DNA of 64,000 bases from Gammaproteobacteria bacterium (GTDB lineage Bacteria > Pseudomonadota > Gammaproteobacteria > Burkholderiales > Rhodocyclaceae): positions 1-64,000 of the forward strand of contig JARFTZ010000057.1 of NCBI GenBank assembly GCA_029289235.1, read 5' to 3'. The first letter of the stretch is position 1; each line of letters starts with the position of its first letter. Below are positions 59,735-64,000 of this stretch, piece after piece. Under the pieces are notes generated by a model. The model was not told the DNA's origin, ran no database searches, and saw nothing but the letters and a program-made list of their open reading frames with translations. A program made the translations under genes and the position numbers.

Positions 59735-60724
59735 TCAGTGCTTGCCGCCGCCATGCCCGGCGCCCTCCTTCGCGCCGGCCTTGCCAGCTGCGGCGAAGAG
59801 CATTGCGCCGCCCTGCTGCAGGAAACGGGCGGGATTTTGGGCCACACCACGATAGCGAACCTCGAAATGCAGGTGCGGTCCGGTCGACCGGCCGGTGTTG
59901 CCGCTGGCGCCGATCCGGGCACCGCGCCGGACAATCTGCCCGACCTTCACGTCAAGCTTCGACAGATGGGCATACCTGGACGAAAACTCGTTGCCGTGGT
60001 CGATCTCGATCAAATTCCCGTACTGCGGATGAAATTCCGACGTCACCACCACTCCGCCAGCCGCGGCAACGACCGTGGTCCCGGTATTGGCAACGAAATC
60101 GATGCCCTCATGCATCGCCCCGATGCCAGCGAACGGATCGGCCCGCCGCCCGAACGGAGAACCGATCCGCTCGGCCTCGATGGGCACCAGCGTGGGTAGA
60201 AGGACGCTTTTGATGCGGCGCTCCATGAGCAGCGACTCAAGCTCGGTCAGTTCGTCCTTGCGCTGCTCGATGACCTCTCCCAGTCGCTCGATTTCGCGCT
60301 GCAATTCGAAAGACGAAAGCGGCTCAGACAGCGGCACCAGCGGACCTCCTGCGCCGTCGCGTCCGGGCTTGCCGCCCCCCGTCTGTTTCGGCATGGACAC
60401 GCCGGAGAGTCTGGAGACACGCTCACCGAGCGCGTCTAGACGCAGCAGCTGCGCCTTCATTTCGCCCAGTTTCACGGCCATCGCCGAGACGTTGTCTCGC
60501 AAGTACTGCTCGGCTTTCTGGTTGTGCGCCTGCTGCCGCTGAAGCACCAATTCGGAAGCGATCGCCGGGCTCCATTGGATGCCGACCCAGGAAAAAGCGA
60601 ACGAGACGGCGAATGACAACGCCAGGAAACCGGCCATCATCGCCAGCACGAGCGCCGGTGTAATATGCAGGGTCTTGGCGGTTTTCAGCCGGTTTGAAAC
60701 CAGAATCACATTCACGCGAATCAT
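59735..60724 (-). CDS. M23-family peptidase (murein-hydrolase-like), membrane-anchored
   Basis: 329 residues from the ATG at 60724 (GGGAGG directly before; the track's start at 60787 is upstream). A membrane helix (ALVLAMMAGFLALSFAVSFAF) is followed by a coiled coil (about 60-190), then the LytM domain with RIGSPFGRRADPFAGIGAMHEGIDF, NLIEIDHGNEFSSRYAHLSK and GNTGRSTGPHLHFEVRY. The HxxxD and HxH zinc ligands are present, so it may be an active endopeptidase. The position before secA is typical. Confidence 0.92.
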   Translation of the reverse strand: MIRVNVILVSNRLKTAKTLHITPALVLAMMAGFLALSFAVSFAFSWVGIQWSPAIASELVLQRQQAHNQKAEQYLRDNVSAMAVKLGEMKAQLLRLDALGERVSRLSGVSMPKQTGGGKPGRDGAGGPLVPLSEPLSSFELQREIERLGEVIEQRKDELTELESLLMERRIKSVLLPTLVPIEAERIGSPFGRRADPFAGIGAMHEGIDFVANTGTTVVAAAGGVVVTSEFHPQYGNLIEIDHGNEFSSRYAHLSKLDVKVGQIVRRGARIGASGNTGRSTGPHLHFEVRYRGVAQNPARFLQQGGAMLFAAAGKAGAKEGAGHGGGKH

Positions 60725-60737
60725 CCTCCCACCTTCA

Positions 60738-61172
60738 ATGCCGAACACTCTCCAGGACTTTCTGGAAGCAGCCGACGGCGCGGGCAATCTGCTGGCGCAC
60801 GCGAGACTGCTTCTGCGGCTGACGCACCTTTACGAACAGATCGCGCCGGCACACCTGCGCCAGGCAAGCAAGATAGCGAACTACAAGTCAGGACTTGTTG
60901 TTATCCACGCAACGAACAGCGCGGTGGCGACCAAGCTGCGCCAGCTGGCAACAACGTTGGCCGAGGGGTTTTCTCAACGAGGGATCGAGTGTAATGGCGT
61001 TCAGGTGAAAGTTCAAGCGCCGGAAATCCCTGCGCAATCAAGGACATCGACATCAAGACCGCTCAGCACGAAGTCCAGCCGGACTCTGGAGGAACTGCGC
61101 GATGCGCTGCCCGAATCGGCGTTGCGCGAGGCGGTTTCGACGCTGATCAACCGCTCCGCTAAAGCGGAATGA
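60738..61172 (+). CDS. DUF721-family protein
   Basis: 144 residues from the ATG at 60738; divergent from the M23 gene with only 13 bp between starts, so promoters overlap the coding ends. DUF721 core: LEAADGAGNLLAHARLLLRL, HLRQASKIANYKSGLVVIHA. These proteins bind nucleic acid or associate with translation in some lineages, but function is unsettled. The C-terminal half is Ser/Thr-rich. The end overlaps the minus-strand membrane protein by 14 bp. Confidence 0.82.
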   Translation: MPNTLQDFLEAADGAGNLLAHARLLLRLTHLYEQIAPAHLRQASKIANYKSGLVVIHATNSAVATKLRQLATTLAEGFSQRGIECNGVQVKVQAPEIPAQSRTSTSRPLSTKSSRTLEELRDALPESALREAVSTLINRSAKAE

Positions 61173-61347
61173 CCGCCACCCGCTCAAGGATCAACAGCGC
61201 GAACAACAGCAAGGCGACGATCAACGCATAGCGAAACACCCGCCAGGAAAAAGCCAGATAACGTGGATTGCGCGTCAGCAGATAGGCCACAAATCCCGCC
61301 CCCACGGAAATCAGGGTCAGTATCGCAAGCAGACGCAACAGCCACAT
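61159..61347 (-). CDS. Small two-helix membrane protein
   Basis: 62 residues, two hydrophobic helices (LLRLLAILTLISVGAGFVAYLL and ALIVALLLFALLILERVAVI) joined by a short basic loop. Downstream of lpxC on the same strand (18-bp gap); overlaps DUF721 convergently. Unknown function. Confidence 0.68.
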   Translation of the reverse strand: MWLLRLLAILTLISVGAGFVAYLLTRNPRYLAFSWRVFRYALIVALLLFALLILERVAVIPL

Positions 61348-61364
61348 GCGGTGCTCAGCCTCGC

Positions 61365-62306
61365 TCAGTGCGCCGGCTGCGCCAGCCAGCGAACGACGCC
61401 TTCCGGCGCTTTCGCCACGTCCTCGAACGTGACGAATTCCCAGGCATCCGGGTTGGCCAGCAGTTCCCGCGCCAGGAGGTTGTTCAGCGCATGCCCCGAC
61501 TTGTGCGCGGTAAACGCGGCGAGCAGCGGGTGGCCGAGCAGATAGAGATCACCGATCGCATCGAGTACCTTGTGCTTCACGAACTCGTCGCTGTAGCGCA
61601 GTCCGTCGGCGTTGAGCACGCGGTATTCGTCGAGCACCACCGCGTTGTCGAGGCCGCCGCCCTGAGCCAGTCCGTTTTCGCGCAGCCATTCGACTTCCTG
61701 CATGAAGCCGAAGGTGCGCGCGCGCGACACCTCGCGCACGTAGGATTGCTCGGCGAAATCGATCGTCACCTCCTGGCCGGTGCGATCGATGGCCGGGTGG
61801 TTGAAGACGATGGAAAAGCTCAGACGATACCCGTCGTAGGGGTCGAAGCGCGCCCACTTCTCGCCTGACCGATCGCTCTCGCGCACCTCGATCCGGCGCT
61901 TGACACGGATGAATTTCTTTGCCGCGGGCTGTTCTTCGATACCGGCCGACTGGATCAGGAAGACGAACGGTGACGCGGAACCATCGAGGATGGGCACTTC
62001 GGCGGCGTCGAGATCGACATAGGCGTTATCCACCCCAAGACCGGCCAGCGCCGACATCAAATGTTCGATGGTACCGACCTTGGCCCGGACTGAGCCGACC
62101 TCGCGTTCCAGACACGAGCACATGCGCGTGTCGCCAACCTCCAGCGCCGAGGCCGGCAAGTCGACGATAGGATCGAGATCGACCCGGCGGAAAACGATGC
62201 CGGTATTCGGCGCCGCCGGGCGCAGGACCATGTTCACCTTGACGCCCGAGTGCAGGCCCACACCGGACGCGCGGATCACCGACTTGAGAGTGCGCTGTTT
62301 CAGCAT
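61365..62306 (-). CDS. lpxC: UDP-3-O-acyl-N-acetylglucosamine deacetylase
   Basis: 313 residues from the ATG at 62306; the 370-residue track ORF runs into the intergenic hairpin. First committed step of lipid A synthesis, zinc deacetylase. Zinc ligands are in [17 protein letters not shown] and [17 protein letters not shown], and the catalytic [16 protein letters not shown] block is near the C-terminus. It follows ftsZ as in E. coli-type dcw clusters. Confidence 0.97.
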   Translation of the reverse strand: MLKQRTLKSVIRASGVGLHSGVKVNMVLRPAAPNTGIVFRRVDLDPIVDLPASALEVGDTRMCSCLEREVGSVRAKVGTIEHLMSALAGLGVDNAYVDLDAAEVPILDGSASPFVFLIQSAGIEEQPAAKKFIRVKRRIEVRESDRSGEKWARFDPYDGYRLSFSIVFNHPAIDRTGQEVTIDFAEQSYVREVSRARTFGFMQEVEWLRENGLAQGGGLDNAVVLDEYRVLNADGLRYSDEFVKHKVLDAIGDLYLLGHPLLAAFTAHKSGHALNNLLARELLANPDAWEFVTFEDVAKAPEGVVRWLAQPAH

Positions 62307-62322
62307 GTCGTTGAAAGAAAAT

Positions 62323-62365
62323 GGGAATTGGCGGATTGTAGCACGACCCGCCAATTCCCTTTTTT
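62323..62365. promoter_or_regulatory. 12-bp perfect hairpin with -10-like loop just upstream of lpxC
   Basis: GGGAATTGGCGG and CCGCCAATTCCC are perfectly complementary around a 13-base loop. On the minus strand the loop contains TGC-TACAAT, an extended -10 pointing at lpxC. The hairpin lies 16 bp before the lpxC ATG. On the plus strand a TTTTTT run follows. It could be an lpxC promoter, a leader hairpin, or both. Confidence 0.6.
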
Positions 62366-62402
62366 GCAGAGAGAAAGTGTTACAAAGTTGTTGTTTCTGA
62401 CT

Positions 62403-62506
62403 ACCTGTCGAGCGAGCGCCGCTCAGGCAAGGCGCAGGTGGCCGCCGCATAGCAGCGCTATGCAAGGCCGCCCGCAACGCCGCATGAGCAAGCGCAGCCG
62501 ACAGGT
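62403..62506. repeat. ~104-bp imperfect palindrome at the ftsZ-lpxC junction
   Basis: Nested arms share one centre (about 62455): ACCTGTCG/CGACAGGT outside, GCTCA/TGAGC, and the core GCATAGC-AGC-GCTATGC. The outer right arm reaches into the ftsZ stop codon. Size and symmetry suggest a REP/MITE-like intergenic element or transcript structure ending ftsZ messages. Confidence 0.7.
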
Positions 62507-63684
62507 CAGTCGGCTTGTTTGCGGAGGAAGGCGGGGATATCGTAATGATCGACCCCGCGGCTGGCCAATGCCTCGGCGGTCGTTCCCCCGCGCTTGCGCA
62601 CTACGGCCGGCACGTCGAGCTGGCTGTAGTCGATGCTCGACGCGTGCGCAAACGCCCCGTCCGTACCGGTCGCCTGAACGACCGGCGTATTGATCACCTC
62701 GAACGGCTGCCGCTTGGCCTGTGACTGGCCGAGGCCGGTGGCCACCACGGTGACGCGCAGTTCGTCGCCCATGCCTTCGTCGTACACCGCGCCGAAGATG
62801 ATGTGCGCGTCGTCGGCGGCGAACTCGCGGACGGTGTTCATCACTTCATGCACCTCCTTCATGCGCAGGCTGCGCGACGAGGTGATGTTCACCAGCACGC
62901 CCTTGGCGCCGGAGAGATTGACGCCTTCGAGCAGCGGCGAGGCAATCGCCTGTTCCGCGGCAATGCGCGCGCGGTCAACCCCGGACGCGTAGGCCGAGCC
63001 CATCATCGCCATGCCCATTTCGCCCATGACCGTACGCACGTCCTCGAAGTCAACGTTGACCAGCCCCGGGAAGTTGATGATCTCGGCGATGCCGCCGACA
63101 GCGTTGCGCAGAACGTTGTCGGCCGCCTTGAAGGCCTCGTCCATCGACACATCCTCGCCCAGCACGTCCATCAGCTTGTCGTTGAGAATAACGATCAGCG
63201 AGTCCACGTGCTTCTGCAGTTCGGCGATGCCGGCTTCGGCAATCTTGGAACGCTTGCCTTCGAACATGAACGGCTTGGTCACCACGCCCACCGTCAGCAC
63301 GCCCATTTCACGCGCAATTTCGGCGACGATCGGTGCCGCGCCGGTTCCCGTGCCACCGCCCATTCCGGCGGTGATGAAGACCATGTGCGAACCTTTCAGC
63401 GCCTCGGCGATATGCTCGCGTTCGCTGACCGCCGCGTCACGACCGACCTCCGGCTTGGCGCCGGCGCCCAGGCCCGACTTGCCCAGACGCAATTTCTTGT
63501 GCGCGACGCTGCGCTTCAGCGCCTGCGCATCCGTATTGGCGGCGACGAATTCGACGCCCATCACGCCCTCGCGGATCATGTGGTCGACGGCGTTGCCGCC
63601 GGCGCCGCCGACGCCGATTACCTTGATTACCGTTTCGGAATCAGGGGCAAGCGCTTCCTTCTCGATGATTTCAAACATGGTCAT
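62506..63684 (-). CDS. ftsZ: Cell-division protein FtsZ
   Basis: 392 residues from the ATG at 63684 (GGAGAGAGG upstream; a second ATG follows two codons on). Tubulin-like GTPase: [14 protein letters not shown], the signature [18 protein letters not shown], and [19 protein letters not shown]. The C-terminal peptide [12 protein letters not shown], which binds FtsA and ZipA, is intact. Confidence 0.98.
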   Translation of the reverse strand: MTMFEIIEKEALAPDSETVIKVIGVGGAGGNAVDHMIREGVMGVEFVAANTDAQALKRSVAHKKLRLGKSGLGAGAKPEVGRDAAVSEREHIAEALKGSHMVFITAGMGGGTGTGAAPIVAEIAREMGVLTVGVVTKPFMFEGKRSKIAEAGIAELQKHVDSLIVILNDKLMDVLGEDVSMDEAFKAADNVLRNAVGGIAEIINFPGLVNVDFEDVRTVMGEMGMAMMGSAYASGVDRARIAAEQAIASPLLEGVNLSGAKGVLVNITSSRSLRMKEVHEVMNTVREFAADDAHIIFGAVYDEGMGDELRVTVVATGLGQSQAKRQPFEVINTPVVQATGTDGAFAHASSIDYSQLDVPAVVRKRGGTTAEALASRGVDHYDIPAFLRKQAD

Positions 63685-63720
63685 AGCCTCTCTCCTCTGC
63701 AAAAAACTCGAATTAACCGA

Positions 63721-64000
63721 TCAAAAATTCTTCTCGAACCAGGATTTCATCCACCCGAAAATCTGCTTCACGTCGCGTGTCTCGCGCACTTTCACCCCTC
63801 GCTTGCGCTGCGTCAGCGCCTCCAGCAAGAGGCCGTAGGAAGTGGCGAAGCGGGGCGTCTGGATGACATCGGCCAGCGCGCCGGAGTATTTGGGAAAGCC
63901 GAGTCGCACCGGCATGTGGAACACTTCCTCGCCAAGTTCGATCATGCCCGGCATGACGGCCGAACCGCCGGTCAGGACGATGCCCGACGACAACACGTCC
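63721..64000 (-). CDS. ftsA: Cell-division protein FtsA, C-terminal part (runs off the window)
   Basis: Only the last ~93 codons are inside the window; the frame is open to base 64000. LSSGIVLTGGSAVMPGMIEL is the conserved adenosine/actin-fold segment, and the end IFGWMKSWFEKNF is the amphipathic membrane-targeting helix of FtsA. It sits immediately upstream of ftsZ, as expected. Confidence 0.93.
   Translation of the reverse strand, partial: DVLSSGIVLTGGSAVMPGMIELGEEVFHMPVRLGFPKYSGALADVIQTPRFATSYGLLLEALTQRKRGVKVRETRDVKQIFGWMKSWFEKNF

Overview
The window (about 64 kb, high GC, densely packed) looks like a chromosomal segment of a betaproteobacterium, most likely from the Rhodocyclales. This taxonomic call is inferred from gene order and protein character, not from a search. 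Supporting it are the miaB-phoH-ybeY-corC-lnt order, a kdsD-kdsC-lptC-lptA run, glyQS with gmhB-plsC, a glutaminyl-tRNA synthetase, flavodoxin-type hemG, and the secA / M23 peptidase / DUF721 / lpxC / ftsZ / ftsA block. No CRISPR array, rRNA operon, complete insertion sequence or complete prophage was seen.

Region 1-4.9 kb is accessory and decayed. It holds a frameshifted AlpA-like helix-turn-helix gene, a Fic protein with its own inhibitory motif, a 42-residue lysine-rich protein and three small membrane or lipoprotein-like ORFs. Next come an initiator tRNA(fMet) with terminator, a tRNA/tmRNA-like 3' end (possible integration scar), an excisionase-type DNA-binding gene, the first ~25 codons of a following gene fused abruptly to the 3'-truncated end of an unrelated opposite-strand gene, and an elongator-type tRNA(Met). 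This is the only part of the window that looks like a mobile or defence-type island, and its interesting genes are broken.

5.0-17.7 kb is a plus-strand housekeeping run: hypothetical, miaB, phoH, ybeY, corC, lnt, a hexose-phosphate mutarotase, glyQ, glyS, gmhB, plsC, a YgjP-type metallopeptidase and guaC. 17.7-20.1 kb is a divergent cdaR / glycerate kinase pair. 20.2-27.4 kb carries apbC, metG, a small membrane protein, acyP, a DMT-family exporter, a PAS-PAS-PAS-GGDEF diguanylate cyclase and a small lipoprotein. 27.4-35.2 kb is mainly minus strand: dnaE, an orphan ParA ATPase, quinone oxidoreductase and a CPA2/Kef antiporter, with a glycine-zipper protein on plus. 35.2-38 kb is the Kdo/LPS-transport operon kdsD-kdsC-lptC-lptA, where the usual lptB-rpoN continuation is absent. 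38-47 kb has a CinA-like/EI24 pair, hemG, a membrane protein, acs and hrpA, which carries an unusual in-frame insertion. 47-57 kb holds small membrane proteins, glnS, mgsA, an ArsB/NhaD-type transporter, pyrF, a Gfo/Idh/MocA oxidoreductase, an AEC transporter and argJ. 57-64 kb contains secA, an M23 peptidase, DUF721, a small membrane protein, lpxC, ftsZ and the 3' end of ftsA.

Functionally the window links envelope construction (lnt, gmhB, plsC, kdsD/kdsC, lptC/lptA, lpxC), division (ftsZ, ftsA, M23), translation (three aminoacyl-tRNA synthetases, miaB, ybeY, two tRNAs), secretion and replication. The most notable non-coding signals are a perfect 12-bp hairpin with a -10-like hexamer in its loop just before lpxC, a ~104-bp near-symmetric palindrome starting at the ftsZ stop codon, and the palindromic insert inside hrpA. 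No intact, clearly new multi-gene system could be shown.
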